From Synechococcus sp. J7-Johnson (GTDB taxonomy: Bacteria > Cyanobacteriota > Cyanobacteriia > PCC-6307 > Cyanobiaceae): a stretch of 64,000 nt of DNA. The position numbers were made by a program, and so were the translations under genes. The notes under the pieces were generated by a model, which did no database searches, was not told where the DNA came from, and worked only from the letters and a program-made list of their open reading frames with translations. Shown piece after piece: positions 32,715 to 42,116 of this stretch; the stretch's first letter is position 1; the number at the start of each line of letters is the position of its first letter. Location: NCBI RefSeq assembly GCF_024345795.1, contig NZ_JAGQBU010000004.1, forward strand, positions 1 to 64,000, written 5' to 3'.

Positions 32715-34559
32715 ATGACGAGTTTCACGGTCGTGCAGAGCAGCTTCAGCGGCAGCGATCCGCTGCGGGTGCTGCGGGAGGTCTTCGGCTACGACCACTT
32801 CCGTGGTCCCCAGGAGGCGATCGTGCAGCACGTGATCGCCGGCGGCTCCGGTCTGGTACTGATGCCCACCGGTGGCGGCAAATCGCTCTGCTATCAGGTG
32901 CCGGCCCTCTGCCGAGAGGGACTGGCGGTGGTGGTATCGCCCCTGATCGCTCTGATGGACGACCAGGTCCAGTCCATGCGCCAGGCCGGGGTGCGGGCGG
33001 CAGCCCTGCACTCCGGCCTGGCGGCTGAAGCGTCCAGCGCCCTCTGGCGCAGCCTTCTGCGCGACGAGCTGGATCTGCTCTACGTCTCACCGGAGCGGCT
33101 GCTGAACGGAGGTCTGCTGGAGCGGCTGCAGGAGAGGCCCCTGGCCCTGTTCGCCATTGATGAGGCCCACTGCGTCTCCCAGTGGGGCCACGACTTCCGC
33201 CCCGAGTATCTGCAGCTGGAGGCCCTGGCCCTGCGCCTCCCGCAGGTTCCCCGGCTGGCCCTCACCGCCACCGCAGACCCCCGTACCCGCAGCGAGATCA
33301 TCGAGCGCCTGGCCCTCGAGCAAGGACGGGTGTTCCTGGCCAGCTTCGATCGGCCCAACATCCGCTATCTGCTGAGGCCGAAGCTGGAGGCAAAGGAGCA
33401 GCTGCTGGCCTTCCTGGAGGAGTTCCGGGGCGAGGCAGGCATTGTCTACGCCCGCTCCCGCAGTCGCGTCGACCGCTTCGCTGCCCTGCTTCAGGCCTCC
33501 GGCCACGATGCGGTGGCGTACCACGCCGGAATGGATGCCGGCCAGCGTTCCAGTGCCCTCAGCCGCTTCCGCAACGACAGTGGCGTCGTGGTGGTGGCCA
33601 CGATCGCATTCGGCATGGGCATCGACAAACCCGATGTGCGCTTCGTCGCCCATCTGGATCTGCCCAAGAGCCTGGAGGCCTACTACCAGGAAACCGGCCG
33701 GGGAGGGCGCGACGGCCTGCCGGCCACAGCCTGGATGGTGCACGGGCCAGGGGATGTAACCCAGCTGCGGCGCTTCATCGAGGACTCCGACGCCGAGGCC
33801 GCCCAGAAGCGGATCGAGCACGGCAAGCTCGATGCCCTGCTGGGCTTCACCGAAACGCCGGGCTGCCGCCGCCAGGTGCTGCTGGCCCATCTGGGCGAAA
33901 CGCTGGCCGAGCCCTGCGGCAACTGCGACCGCTGCCTCGAGCCCCAGGTGTTGGAGGACCGTACCGTGGCCGCCCAGAAGGCGCTCTCGGCGGTGTTCCG
34001 CACCGGCCAGCGCTTCGGGGCCGCCCATCTCACCGACGTTCTGCTGGGCGCCGACACCGCCCGGGTGCGCTCCCTGGGCCACCAGGATCTGAGTGTGTAC
34101 GGCATCGGCAAGGAGCTGGCCCGCGAGCAGTGGCGCACCCTGCTGCGGCAGCTCACCAGCCAGGGATGGCTGGAGCCGGTTCCCGATGGCCGCGGCGGGC
34201 TGCGCTGGGGGGAGGAGGCCCGAGTGCGGGCGCTGCTGCGGGGAGAGCTGACCCTGGAGCTGCCCGCCACGCCGGCGAGCCAGGAGCGCAGGCCGGCCAT
34301 TGCGGCTGCTGCCGGCGCTGAAGCGGAGGCCGAACCGGAGCTGGTGGCGGCCCTCAAGAAGTGGCGCCGGGAACAGGCCCGGGAGCAGGGGGTTCCCCCC
34401 TATGTGGTGTTCCACGACCGCACCCTGGTGGAGCTGGCGGCGCGGCGTCCGGCCCAGCTGAACGACCTGGCACAGGTGAGTGGCATCGGCGCGGCCAAGC
34501 TGGAGCGCTACGGCGAGGCGGTGCTGGCGGTGATCCAGGGCTGGGGAGCCCAGACCTAG
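32715..34559 (+). CDS. recQ: ATP-dependent DNA helicase RecQ
   Basis: A 614-aa superfamily 2 helicase. Walker A 'MPTGGGKSLCYQVPAL' (~50), DEAH box 'AIDEAHCVSQWGHDFRPEY' (~148), motif VI 'YYQETGRGGRDG', the zinc cluster 'CGNCDRC' (~400), an RQC winged helix, and a C-terminal HRDC domain ('EQGVPPYVVFHDRTLVELAA'). RecQ unwinds recombination intermediates and stalled forks. ATG 32715 is chosen; the longer frame to 32346 is antisense to the permease. Complete domain set. Confidence 0.95.
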   Translation: MTSFTVVQSSFSGSDPLRVLREVFGYDHFRGPQEAIVQHVIAGGSGLVLMPTGGGKSLCYQVPALCREGLAVVVSPLIALMDDQVQSMRQAGVRAAALHSGLAAEASSALWRSLLRDELDLLYVSPERLLNGGLLERLQERPLALFAIDEAHCVSQWGHDFRPEYLQLEALALRLPQVPRLALTATADPRTRSEIIERLALEQGRVFLASFDRPNIRYLLRPKLEAKEQLLAFLEEFRGEAGIVYARSRSRVDRFAALLQASGHDAVAYHAGMDAGQRSSALSRFRNDSGVVVVATIAFGMGIDKPDVRFVAHLDLPKSLEAYYQETGRGGRDGLPATAWMVHGPGDVTQLRRFIEDSDAEAAQKRIEHGKLDALLGFTETPGCRRQVLLAHLGETLAEPCGNCDRCLEPQVLEDRTVAAQKALSAVFRTGQRFGAAHLTDVLLGADTARVRSLGHQDLSVYGIGKELAREQWRTLLRQLTSQGWLEPVPDGRGGLRWGEEARVRALLRGELTLELPATPASQERRPAIAAAAGAEAEAEPELVAALKKWRREQAREQGVPPYVVFHDRTLVELAARRPAQLNDLAQVSGIGAAKLERYGEAVLAVIQGWGAQT

Positions 34560-34589
34560 CCTGGCGAATGAGTTTTTCGCGCCGGCCCG

Positions 34590-35780
34590 GTGATGATCCC
34601 CGCGCTTTCGATCGATTCCACCGGGGCCGCCGGCCCACCGGCAACTGCCGGAGCAGCCGGCGCTGTCAACCCCATCCAGACGATCGAGGTGGCCCTCAGC
34701 AGCCAGCCCTACCCCGTGTTTATCGGCGAGGGCAGTCTCGATCAGCTCGGCTCCCAGATCCGCTCGAGGGGAATTGCGGCGGCCACAAAGGTGCTGGTGG
34801 TGACCAACCCGGTGGTGGAGGGCTTCTACGGCCGCAGGGCGCTCGAGAGCCTGCGCCAGGCGGAACTGGATCCCAGCCTGCTGGTGCTGGACGCGGGGGA
34901 AGATCAGAAGACACCAGCCAGCGTGGCTCTTATTCATGACGCGGCCCAGGCCCGGCGGCTGGAGCGGAGCTCCCTGATCGTGGCCCTCGGCGGCGGGGTG
35001 ATCGGCGACATGGCGGGATTTGCCGCCGCCACCTGGCTGCGCGGCATCGCGGTGGTGCAGGTCCCCACCACCCTGCTGGCGATGGTGGATGCCTCGATCG
35101 GCGGCAAGACCGGTGTTAACCACCCCGGAGGCAAGAACCTGATCGGGTCCTTCCACCAGCCGCTGCTGGTGCTGATCGATCCGAGCACCCTGGCCACACT
35201 GCCGGAGCGGGAATTCCGCGCGGGCATGGCTGAGGTGATCAAGTACGGCGTGATCGGTGATCCCCAGCTGTTCAGCGAGCTCGAAGCCGCCGAAGACCTC
35301 TCCAGCCTCAAGGCGGTGGGCGACACCCTGCTGCCCTGGCTGCTGGAGCGATCCGCCGCAGCCAAGGCTCGCGTGGTCGCCGCCGATGAGCGCGAAGGTG
35401 GCCTGCGCGCCATCCTCAACTACGGCCACACCCTTGGCCATGTGGTGGAGACCCTCTGCGGTTACGGCACCTACCTCCATGGCGAAGCAGTGGCGCTGGG
35501 GATGGTGGCGGCCGGCGAGCTTGCGGTGGCCATGGGCCTCTGGAGCCCAGCCGATCAGCAGCGGCAGTGTGCCCTGATCGCCAAGGCCGGCCTCCCCTTA
35601 CAGCTGCCACCCCTTGAACCGGAAGCCGTGCTGCGCACCCTCTTGAGCGACAAGAAAGTGAAAAGCGGCCAGGTGCGCTTTGTGCTGCCCAGCGAGATCG
35701 GCAAGGTGCAGATCCACAACGAAGTGGGGTCTGATCTGATCCGTGAGGTGCTCAGTTCAGGCAGCCCCAGGCCAGAGTGA
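34590..35780 (+). CDS. aroB: 3-dehydroquinate synthase
   Basis: A ~396-aa NAD- and metal-dependent enzyme converting DAHP to 3-dehydroquinate in the shikimate pathway. '[20 protein letters not shown]' (~131-150), '[20 protein letters not shown]', '[10 protein letters not shown]' and metal-ligand segments '[11 protein letters not shown]' and '[10 protein letters not shown]' are visible. An Ala/Gly/Pro-rich N-terminal ~28 residues precedes the conserved start. The start is GTG 34590 or ATG 34593, 30 bp after recQ. Confidence 0.97.
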   Translation: MMIPALSIDSTGAAGPPATAGAAGAVNPIQTIEVALSSQPYPVFIGEGSLDQLGSQIRSRGIAAATKVLVVTNPVVEGFYGRRALESLRQAELDPSLLVLDAGEDQKTPASVALIHDAAQARRLERSSLIVALGGGVIGDMAGFAAATWLRGIAVVQVPTTLLAMVDASIGGKTGVNHPGGKNLIGSFHQPLLVLIDPSTLATLPEREFRAGMAEVIKYGVIGDPQLFSELEAAEDLSSLKAVGDTLLPWLLERSAAAKARVVAADEREGGLRAILNYGHTLGHVVETLCGYGTYLHGEAVALGMVAAGELAVAMGLWSPADQQRQCALIAKAGLPLQLPPLEPEAVLRTLLSDKKVKSGQVRFVLPSEIGKVQIHNEVGSDLIREVLSSGSPRPE

Positions 35781-35849
35781 ACAGGCGCCTTCGTCGTCGC
35801 TCCCCAGGGGGAGCCATGCTGGAGAGCCATCGCGCTCGGCCCGCCCGCC

Positions 35850-36065
35850 ATGTCCCAGGAGCAGCTCAGGGCCTTCCTCGCCAGGGTTCAGGACGATGGC
35901 GAACTCAGGCGCCAGGTGCTGGGTGCCTCCACGGCCGATGACGTGGCCAGGATCGCCGCCTCCCTCGGCTTCGATGTCTCCGGAGACGAACTGCTGCGGG
36001 CCTCAGGCAAGCGCATCGGCAGGGTGACGATCACCAAGCAGGACATGCCAGGCGAGTACAACTGA
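35850..36065 (+). CDS. Nif11-like leader-peptide family protein
   Basis: A 71-aa peptide beginning 'MSQEQLRAFLARVQDDGELR', then 'ADDVARIAASLGFDVSGDEL': the Nif11/nitrile-hydratase-like leader fold used by precursors of cyanobacterial ribosomal peptide natural products such as prochlorosins. The double-Gly cleavage site and Cys/Ser/Thr-rich core are missing; it ends 'RIGRVTITKQDMPGEYN'. No LanM or peptidase-transporter gene is adjacent. It may be a stand-alone Nif11 protein or a degenerated precursor. Start ATG 35850, 70 bp after aroB. Confidence 0.8.
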   Translation: MSQEQLRAFLARVQDDGELRRQVLGASTADDVARIAASLGFDVSGDELLRASGKRIGRVTITKQDMPGEYN

Positions 36066-36255
36066 CGACTGTCCTGTTGTTGGAATCCGGATAAAAAATT
36101 GGTTCGGGATTTGATGATGAATCCAAGTGCAAAGATGGTCAAGGATCGGCATGTCACGATGACGATGCCTTCGGGCAGGGGCCTGGGGTGGTGGTTCACT
36201 CTGGGCCCTTCCACCCATCAGCCGCTCCGGCGGCGCCCCAGGCGAGGGACGCTGA

Positions 36256-36864
36256 TCAGAAGCGCAGCAGCAGGCCATCACGCCTGTGGAAGTCGGCCTC
36301 AACGCCGGGATGGGTAAGGGCCCAGTAGCTCAGTTGCCCATGGCGTTGTTCGATCACCGCACACACTCCGACCTCAAGGCATGCTTTTGCGGCGCGAAGG
36401 TCGTCTGGTAGCGGCCAGGCCAGAGCCAGCTCGATCGACCCGGGCACTGGCTTGAATTCGAAGGGCAACGCCTGCAGGGAGCGCTCGTTCTCCATCCCCT
36501 GGCGGTAGCTGCTGAAGCGGTAGACGTTCCAGTGGCCACTGGGCGAAAGGTTCACTTCCCGGTACACCGGCTCACCTGCCGCCGCGATGAACAGCTCGAA
36601 ACAGGTGCTGCGCCAGAGATCATCCCGGCGCTCGGGCCGTGATGAGGGCGCAGCCAGCACCACCGACGCGAGATCACCGACCAGGCGCATGGCCAGCTCA
36701 AGCGTCCACCCCCGCCGCCGTATCTGCCCCGTCAGCTCCAGGCCAGTGCCGGGACCGGCAGGGCCGGAGACAATCGGGCCTGCTGGTACACCTTCGGGCT
36801 GGAAGGGATGCATGACAAACGACTGCCAGGCCGCCTCAGGGTGCTCAGGGCAGGCTGTCTTCAT
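36256..36864 (-). CDS. DOMON-like domain protein
   Basis: A 202-aa protein without a signal peptide. 'DDLWRSTCFELFIAAAGEP', 'REVNLSPSGHWNVYRFSSYR' and 'SIELALAWPLPDDLRAA' match the DOMON-like beta-sandwich seen in cyanobacterial proteins, related to carbohydrate- or heme-binding CBM9/DOMON folds. Its start overlaps the phosphotransferase stop by ATGA, so the two are translated together. Ligand unknown. Confidence 0.75.
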   Translation of the reverse strand: MKTACPEHPEAAWQSFVMHPFQPEGVPAGPIVSGPAGPGTGLELTGQIRRRGWTLELAMRLVGDLASVVLAAPSSRPERRDDLWRSTCFELFIAAAGEPVYREVNLSPSGHWNVYRFSSYRQGMENERSLQALPFEFKPVPGSIELALAWPLPDDLRAAKACLEVGVCAVIEQRHGQLSYWALTHPGVEADFHRRDGLLLRF

Positions 36865-37994
36865 CGGATCGCGGCCACGACGGCCTCGATCGCAGTCTGC
36901 TGCTGCTCGATGCTCTCGGTGAGCTGGAACTGAACCCGTGCCCGCAGCAGGTTGTGACCTCTGTAGCGGGTCTTGAAGTAGACATCCCCGCCAAGATGAT
37001 CCGTGAGAAAGCGCAAGCCCAGCTCAAAACTGATCAATCGAATCGCCAAAACGATGTGGTCATAGTCAGCGGAAGTGAGAAAGGAGCTGGCCACGCTGCC
37101 ATAGCCCCCAAGCAGTGCCTCGCAGAGGCTCACATCGAAGTGGACCGCCCTCCAGTCAGCGGTTTCCTCTCCCAGGGGATTGCAGGCTGAGCGCAGGCAG
37201 TCGCCGATGTCGTAGTGCACCAGCCCGGGTTTGACGGTGTCGAGATCGACGAGAGCAACAGCCTGGTCGCCCTCCAGATCGAGCATGACGTTGTTGATCT
37301 TCGGATCGCCGTGGATCGGGCGCTGGCGCAGGATTCCAGCGGCTTTGGCCTGCTCAAGCACGGGCACCAGGGAGCGGCGCTGCTCAACGAAGGCCAGGCA
37401 GTCGCTGATCTCAGGATCACGGGAGGGTTCCTGCTGGCCGCACACCTGATCAAACTGGTTCAGGTAGGTGGGGGTGATGTGGAACCCCTCCAGGGTGTCG
37501 GCCAGGCTCTCAACGGGCAGATCACTGATCAACCGGTGAAACATGCCCAGGCCGAATCCAATTTCATGTGCATGGCCGCTGTGGCCGATCCGCTCCAGCG
37601 ATTGGGCCCGCTCCACGTAGCCCAGGGCCCGCCAGAAGCTGGGGCCTTCCCACACCCAGGGGCGGCCGTCAGCGCGGGCCTGGAACACCCGAGGCACCTC
37701 CCAGCGTCGGCCAGCCAGCTCGCTGGGGGCCTCACGCAGCCGTCTGGCCACATGATCGCTGAAGGTCACCAGGTTGGCCATCACCAGCTCGGGACTGGCG
37801 AAGACCTGGGTGTTCACCCGTTGCAGCACAGCTGCGGGCCTGGGCGGGTCACCCAGCCGCACCAGATAGGTGTCATTGACGTTGCCGTGCCCCAGGGGTT
37901 CGATCCCGCTGATCGGGCCGCCCAGATCGAAGCGCTCCGCAACCGCCTGGAGTGCCCTGGCGTGCTCGTCGCTGGGAAGCGTCGAATCACTCAT
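36861..37994 (-). CDS. APH-fold phosphotransferase (N-acetylhexosamine kinase-like)
   Basis: A 377-aa kinase of the aminoglycoside-phosphotransferase/choline-kinase superfamily. The catalytic loop 'RPIHGDPKINNVMLDLEGD' (~225) contains the HxDxxxxN pattern, with 'VALVDLDTVKPGLVHYDIGD' as the metal-binding segment. N-terminal 'LGHGNVNDTYLVRLGD' is the nucleotide loop. This subgroup often phosphorylates sugars such as N-acetylhexosamines. It overlaps the upstream gene by 8 bp and couples to the DOMON-like gene, so a carbohydrate role is plausible but inferred. Confidence 0.85.
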   Translation of the reverse strand: MSDSTLPSDEHARALQAVAERFDLGGPISGIEPLGHGNVNDTYLVRLGDPPRPAAVLQRVNTQVFASPELVMANLVTFSDHVARRLREAPSELAGRRWEVPRVFQARADGRPWVWEGPSFWRALGYVERAQSLERIGHSGHAHEIGFGLGMFHRLISDLPVESLADTLEGFHITPTYLNQFDQVCGQQEPSRDPEISDCLAFVEQRRSLVPVLEQAKAAGILRQRPIHGDPKINNVMLDLEGDQAVALVDLDTVKPGLVHYDIGDCLRSACNPLGEETADWRAVHFDVSLCEALLGGYGSVASSFLTSADYDHIVLAIRLISFELGLRFLTDHLGGDVYFKTRYRGHNLLRARVQFQLTESIEQQQTAIEAVVAAIR

Positions 37995-38268
37995 CGGCGG
38001 GGATGAGCACGGTGGTCTGCAGGCTGTCGGTGCCGAGATGGTCGGTGATCACCCAGATGCACAGCCCCTGCCCCAGGTTGTAGACACTGCGCAGCCGGCC
38101 GCATTGGTGGTAGGCCGCCAGCGTGTTGGCCCTGGCATCACGGGCATCAACCTCGCCCCAGTCGCCACGGCGATGGCGGGCCACCAGGCGCTGCAGTGTT
38201 TCCAGATCAAGCCATTCCCGCACCTGCGGGCAGACGTTCACGGGACCGAGCACCAGACGAGCGCTCAT
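37987..38268 (-). CDS. Small conserved hypothetical protein
   Basis: A 93-aa soluble protein, 'SARLVLGPVNVCPQVREWLD', 'ARHRRGDWGEVDARDARANT', 'LRSVYNLGQGLCIWVITDHL', ending 'TTVLIPADE'. This pattern (RHxxGDWGxxDxxDxxAN) belongs to a widespread small family, often on plasmids and sometimes mislabelled as a restriction subunit; no catalytic role is established. ATG 38268 fits the family start. It overlaps the phosphotransferase start by 8 bp. Confidence 0.75.
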   Translation of the reverse strand: MSARLVLGPVNVCPQVREWLDLETLQRLVARHRRGDWGEVDARDARANTLAAYHQCGRLRSVYNLGQGLCIWVITDHLGTDSLQTTVLIPADE

Positions 38269-38314
38269 CCGGTCAGTCCACCACAGCACCAACGGCTACG
38301 GTTACAGCAGATCC

Positions 38315-38566
38315 TCAAGGGCGGCCGGAGTCGGCGGCGGATGCCCCCGCCAGACTCGGCATCACCGCGCTGATCTGCCCCACCCCGAGCGCCAGCACCA
38401 GAAAGCACACCACCAGAGCGGTGAGGCTGCTCAACGACACCGCCAGGGACTCGGCCGCGCTCGGCGCCGAGGGTTTCACCACCACTGCCATTGGCATGCA
38501 TGCGATCCCTAGGCCCACTCTGATGCCGAAGTAGAGGCCGAGGATCAAACCGACAAGCTCCTTCAT
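38315..38566 (-). CDS. Small membrane hypothetical protein
   Basis: An 83-aa protein with two hydrophobic segments ('LVGLILGLYFGIRVGLGIAC' and 'LSSLTALVVCFLVLALGVG') and a polar C-terminus. No family was recognised. It lies between the transglycosylase and the small hypothetical gene, on the same strand with short gaps, consistent with co-transcription. Confidence 0.5.
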   Translation of the reverse strand: MKELVGLILGLYFGIRVGLGIACMPMAVVVKPSAPSAAESLAVSLSSLTALVVCFLVLALGVGQISAVMPSLAGASAADSGRP

Positions 38567-38601
38567 TCCAGCGTGTCACTGGCTGCTCAGCCTTCGCCAA
38601 C

Positions 38602-39633
38602 TCAGCCACCACGATTGACCGCAGGCGGGGCGCTGGACGGGAAGCGCTGGAGATAGAGGGCCACCGAAATCGGTTTGGTCTGGGAATAGCCAACAGGTAG
38701 CCAGAGATCACCGGCGTTGGAAGCGAAATGGATTTCCCAGTGGTAGAGGCCGGTGTAAGCGGCGGGATCCTCGCGCAGGAGGGCGGCGTAATGGAGAACG
38801 GCCTTGCCGTAGTAGTCGCTGTTGTTATACCCCCAGAGGCCCTTGCGAATGTCTTTCAGCCCACCTCGGCGCACCAGGTAACGAGCGGCAGCATGGATGG
38901 CGTCATGGGGGTCGCGGATGTTCCCCTTGCCGACGCCGGGCTGCGCCCAGGTTGTGGGCAGGAACTGCATCGGCCCGCGGGCGTCAGCCACCGACACCCC
39001 ATCGATGCGGCCCATACCAGTTTCCACCAGGTTGACCGCTGCCAGCACTTCCCAGTCGATGCCGGTGGCCGCGGCCGCGCTGCGGTAGTAGCGCAGCAGA
39101 TTCTCCGCCGGCTCCGGCGCCACGATCCGCCAGGCCGGCAGGGTGGCACTCCCCGGACCGCGACGCCGCATGGAGAGGAAGGCCCGGCGGGCCCCCAGGT
39201 GATGGTCGAGCACCGCTTGCCAGCGTGGGGGAAGGCGCCGCCGCACTTCCTGGGCCTGGCCCTCTCGCACCGCCAGCACCCGCAGAATCACCTGGTGCTG
39301 GTGGCCCAGGGCAGGCAACGATTCAGACGAGGTATCAGGCGAGCGCAGGGCTTCTTCGAGCGACACCAACAGCTCTGCCACGACCTGGGGATCGCTGGGT
39401 ACGAGCGGATAGTGGCGACCATCGGCCGCCAGGGGCAGGTTCGGCTCCGAGGGCAGCAGCACCATGACTGGAGCCGCGGGCGGATCTGGGGCTGAAGCGG
39501 GCGGAGACGGCGCCTCGACGGCCGCCAGGACGGTGCCCGGCAATCGCGGTGCGAACGCCGCGGCGGCGCCGATCACCAGCAACGGCAGACCCGCCAGAGC
39601 GAGCAGAGACCAACGACGTTGGGAAGCTGTCAT
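38602..39633 (-). CDS. Lytic transglycosylase-like protein
   Basis: A 343-aa exported protein. N-terminal helix 'WSLLALAGLPLLVIGAAAAF' is followed by a Pro/Ala-rich linker and a lysozyme-like domain. The catalytic Glu lies in 'AVNLVETGMGRIDGVSVADA' (~200), followed by 'RGPMQFLPTTWAQPG' and 'DPHDAIHAAARYLVRRGG', an SLT-type signature. It would cleave peptidoglycan glycan strands in the periplasm during remodelling. Start ATG 39633. Confidence 0.88.
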   Translation of the reverse strand: MTASQRRWSLLALAGLPLLVIGAAAAFAPRLPGTVLAAVEAPSPPASAPDPPAAPVMVLLPSEPNLPLAADGRHYPLVPSDPQVVAELLVSLEEALRSPDTSSESLPALGHQHQVILRVLAVREGQAQEVRRRLPPRWQAVLDHHLGARRAFLSMRRRGPGSATLPAWRIVAPEPAENLLRYYRSAAAATGIDWEVLAAVNLVETGMGRIDGVSVADARGPMQFLPTTWAQPGVGKGNIRDPHDAIHAAARYLVRRGGLKDIRKGLWGYNNSDYYGKAVLHYAALLREDPAAYTGLYHWEIHFASNAGDLWLPVGYSQTKPISVALYLQRFPSSAPPAVNRGG

Positions 39634-39731
39634 GGCGGTAACCGGTGGCTGGTCGCAGGCAGGACGTTATCGGTGTAAGCGTTGGTCTGAGTATCTCAGT
39701 TGATTTGAGTTGCCCAGTTGATCTGACTCGC

Positions 39732-40511
39732 TCAGGGGGAGACCCCCAGCAGGGTGCCGATCAGGGCTGTTGCCCCCATCGCCAGCGCCCCCCAGACGGT
39801 GACTCGCAGGATGGCGGTGCGCAGCTTTGCGCCACCAGCCTGGGCGGAGACCCCACCCAGGGCTCCCAGGAACAGCAGTGAGGTGAGCGAGACCCCCACC
39901 ACGATCCGGGAGGCGGGAAGCAGGGAAGCCGTGACCAGGGGCAGCGCCGCGCCGATCGAGAACATAGCCGCCGAGGCGAGGGCCGCCTGCACCGGCCGGG
40001 CCGCCAGGGCATCGGTGATGCCGAGCTCATCTCGGGCATGAGCGCCGAGGGCATCGTGGCTGGTGAGCTGCAGCGCCACCTCATGGGCCAGCTTTGGCTC
40101 CAGGCCCCGATGCACATAAATGCTGGTGAGCTCGGCCAGCTCCGCCGCCGCATCATCAGCGAGTTCCTGACGCTCCCGCGCCAGGTCGGCCTGCTCGGTA
40201 TCGGCCTGGGAACTGACCGAGACGTATTCGCCGGCCGCCATAGACATCGCTCCGGCCACCAGTCCCGCTGCTCCTGAGAGCATGATGGCGCCGTGGTCAG
40301 CCTCAGCCGCCGCTACCCCCACCAGCAGGCTGGCGGTGGAGACGATGCCGTCATTGGCCCCGAGCACGGCAGCGCGCAGCCAGCCCACCCGGGACGTGCG
40401 GTGCTGCTCCAGATGGCGCGCCCCATGGCCATGGAGCCGGCCTTCTCGTTGAACTACCACGGGTTTCGCCGCCTGAGCCAAGGGGAGGCCGCAGCACGGC
40501 CAAGGTCTCAT
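39732..40511 (-). CDS. VIT1/CCC1-family iron/manganese transporter
   Basis: A 259-aa protein with 'GWLRAAVLGANDGIVSTASL' at TM1, 'AGLVAGAMSMAAGEYVSVSS' at TM2, a cytoplasmic helical loop rich in Glu ('ADLARERQELADDAAAELAE'), and three C-terminal helices, the layout of CCC1/VIT proteins that move Fe2+ or Mn2+ across membranes. A His-rich stretch ('HGHGARHLEQH') precedes TM1. The substrate is assumed from the family. It lies 29 bp downstream of the ABC-2 permease on the same strand. Confidence 0.92.
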   Translation of the reverse strand: MRPWPCCGLPLAQAAKPVVVQREGRLHGHGARHLEQHRTSRVGWLRAAVLGANDGIVSTASLLVGVAAAEADHGAIMLSGAAGLVAGAMSMAAGEYVSVSSQADTEQADLARERQELADDAAAELAELTSIYVHRGLEPKLAHEVALQLTSHDALGAHARDELGITDALAARPVQAALASAAMFSIGAALPLVTASLLPASRIVVGVSLTSLLFLGALGGVSAQAGGAKLRTAILRVTVWGALAMGATALIGTLLGVSP

Positions 40512-40539
40512 TGTGATCCTGCCGGCGTGGCCACCTCAG

Positions 40540-41328
40540 TCAACTGGATGCCGAGGTGTAGTAGCGCAGGGCATGGCGCCACAAGCCACGGCTGAGGCCC
40601 AGGGACACCATCGCCATGCCCAGACTCGCCAGCACCCAGGGGATGGTGGCTCGGCCCAGAATCGCCTCAGCCGGCACGGTGGTGAGGAAGGCCACCGGCA
40701 ACACCAGGGTGAACAGGGTGCGCAGGGCAGGGGGATAGGCGCTGACAGGAAAGCGCCCGGCCACCAACGTGCTGCGCAACACCTCGGTGGCATTCCAGAC
40801 CTTCACGAACCAGATACTGGTGGCCGCCAGCACGAACCAGAGGCTGTAGAGGATCAGGGCGCTGCAGAGCAACAGCAGGGTGGTGCCCAGCAGGGTGATA
40901 AGCGATGGGGTGGCCCCCGCTCGCCGCGCCGCCAGCACGATCAGCGCCAGTCCCGCCAGCACTCCTGGCAGGCCCCAGGGGGAGAAACTCCGGGCCGAGA
41001 GCCAGAACTGACTGTCGATCGGCTTGAGCAAGACGAAATCGAGGCTGCCGGTGCGCACATGGTTCACGATCGCCCCCAGATTGGGCTGGAGCAGGGTGCT
41101 GGTGAAGCCGTCGAGCAGGGTGTAGATACCCAGCACCACCAGGGCCTCGTCCCAGCTCCAGCCGCCAAGGCCATGGCCCCGTCCATAGAACAAGGCCAGC
41201 ACCACCACGCTGCCAGCCAGGTTGCCCAGCACCGAGAGCAGCTCGATCAGCGCATTTGCCGGATACTCCAGCTCGATCGCCAGCGACGACGACCAGAACT
41301 CCCGCAGGGTTCGCAGGTATCGGCCCAT
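40540..41328 (-). CDS. ABC-2 type permease (DUF990-like), second subunit
   Basis: A 262-aa six-helix permease ('IELLSVLGNLAGSVVVLALF', 'IYTLLDGFTSTLLQPNLGAI', 'TGSLDFVLLKPIDSQFWLSA'). The last pattern is typical of the ABC-2 family PF06182. It starts directly at the stop of the upstream permease (shared base 41328), so the two permeases and the ATPase form one exporter. Cargo is not known; related systems have been linked to viologen or lipid export. Confidence 0.87.
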   Translation of the reverse strand: MGRYLRTLREFWSSSLAIELEYPANALIELLSVLGNLAGSVVVLALFYGRGHGLGGWSWDEALVVLGIYTLLDGFTSTLLQPNLGAIVNHVRTGSLDFVLLKPIDSQFWLSARSFSPWGLPGVLAGLALIVLAARRAGATPSLITLLGTTLLLLCSALILYSLWFVLAATSIWFVKVWNATEVLRSTLVAGRFPVSAYPPALRTLFTLVLPVAFLTTVPAEAILGRATIPWVLASLGMAMVSLGLSRGLWRHALRYYTSASS

Positions 41329-42116
41329 CAGGCCCCCATCGCCGCGTAACGCCGCAGTCCGGCGCGCCAGAGCATCAGGTAGAGAGGCAGGAGCAGGGCC
41401 ATCCAGGCGGCCAACGTCGCCAGTCCCCCCAGCAGATCCACCTCACCGCCTGAGAGCAGTCGGGCCGGAAAGTCGACCATCGAAGGAAACGGAGTGGCCG
41501 CAGCCAGGCGGCGCAATCCGGGGGGAAACGCCTCCAGCGGCGCCACCAGCCCGGAGAGGAACAGGTATGGGATCAGCAGCAGACGATCCAGGGCCGCCGC
41601 TCGCTCGCTCCAGAAGCAGGCCATGGTGATCACCGACTGCAACAGGAAGCGCAGCAGAAAGGCCAGGTGGGTAACCAACAAGCCCAGCAACCAGGTGGAG
41701 GGCGGCGGCCAGCCGCTTGCTCCCGCCCCAAACAGCCAGACCGCCAGCACGATCGCCAGCACAAAGGGCACCCGGGTGGCCTGCTCGGCGATGTGGGCAG
41801 CCAGATAGCGCCAGAAGGGGTGCAGCGGTTGCAGCAAGTAGGGGGAGAGGCGCCCCTGCAGGGCGTCTTCCTCGAAGATATGGATCACCCACACCACCGT
41901 GAACTGACGCACAACGAAGGCCGCCAGGAAGTAGCGGGTCAGCTCCGCCGGGCTGAGGCTGAGATCAGCGGCCGCATCGGCACCGCTCCAGAGGGCCAGC
42001 ATGATCAGGGGCAGAAGGCCGGAGAGGGCCCAGAGCGCGATCTCAGCTCGGTACTCGAGCATGTAGGCGTACTGGACAGAGAGCAGCACCCTCGCCAGCC
42101 GCAGCGTCCGGCTCAT
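41328..42116 (-). CDS. ABC-2 type permease (DUF990-like), first subunit
   Basis: A 262-aa six-helix permease beginning 'RLARVLLSVQYAYMLEYRAE', with 'HIFEEDALQGRLSPYLLQPL' matching the same PF06182 pattern as its neighbour. It overlaps the ATPase gene stop by 4 bp and touches the second permease gene, so all three are translationally coupled. The two permeases are paralogs of equal length, consistent with a heterodimeric channel. Confidence 0.87.
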   Translation of the reverse strand: MSRTLRLARVLLSVQYAYMLEYRAEIALWALSGLLPLIMLALWSGADAAADLSLSPAELTRYFLAAFVVRQFTVVWVIHIFEEDALQGRLSPYLLQPLHPFWRYLAAHIAEQATRVPFVLAIVLAVWLFGAGASGWPPPSTWLLGLLVTHLAFLLRFLLQSVITMACFWSERAAALDRLLLIPYLFLSGLVAPLEAFPPGLRRLAAATPFPSMVDFPARLLSGGEVDLLGGLATLAAWMALLLPLYLMLWRAGLRRYAAMGA

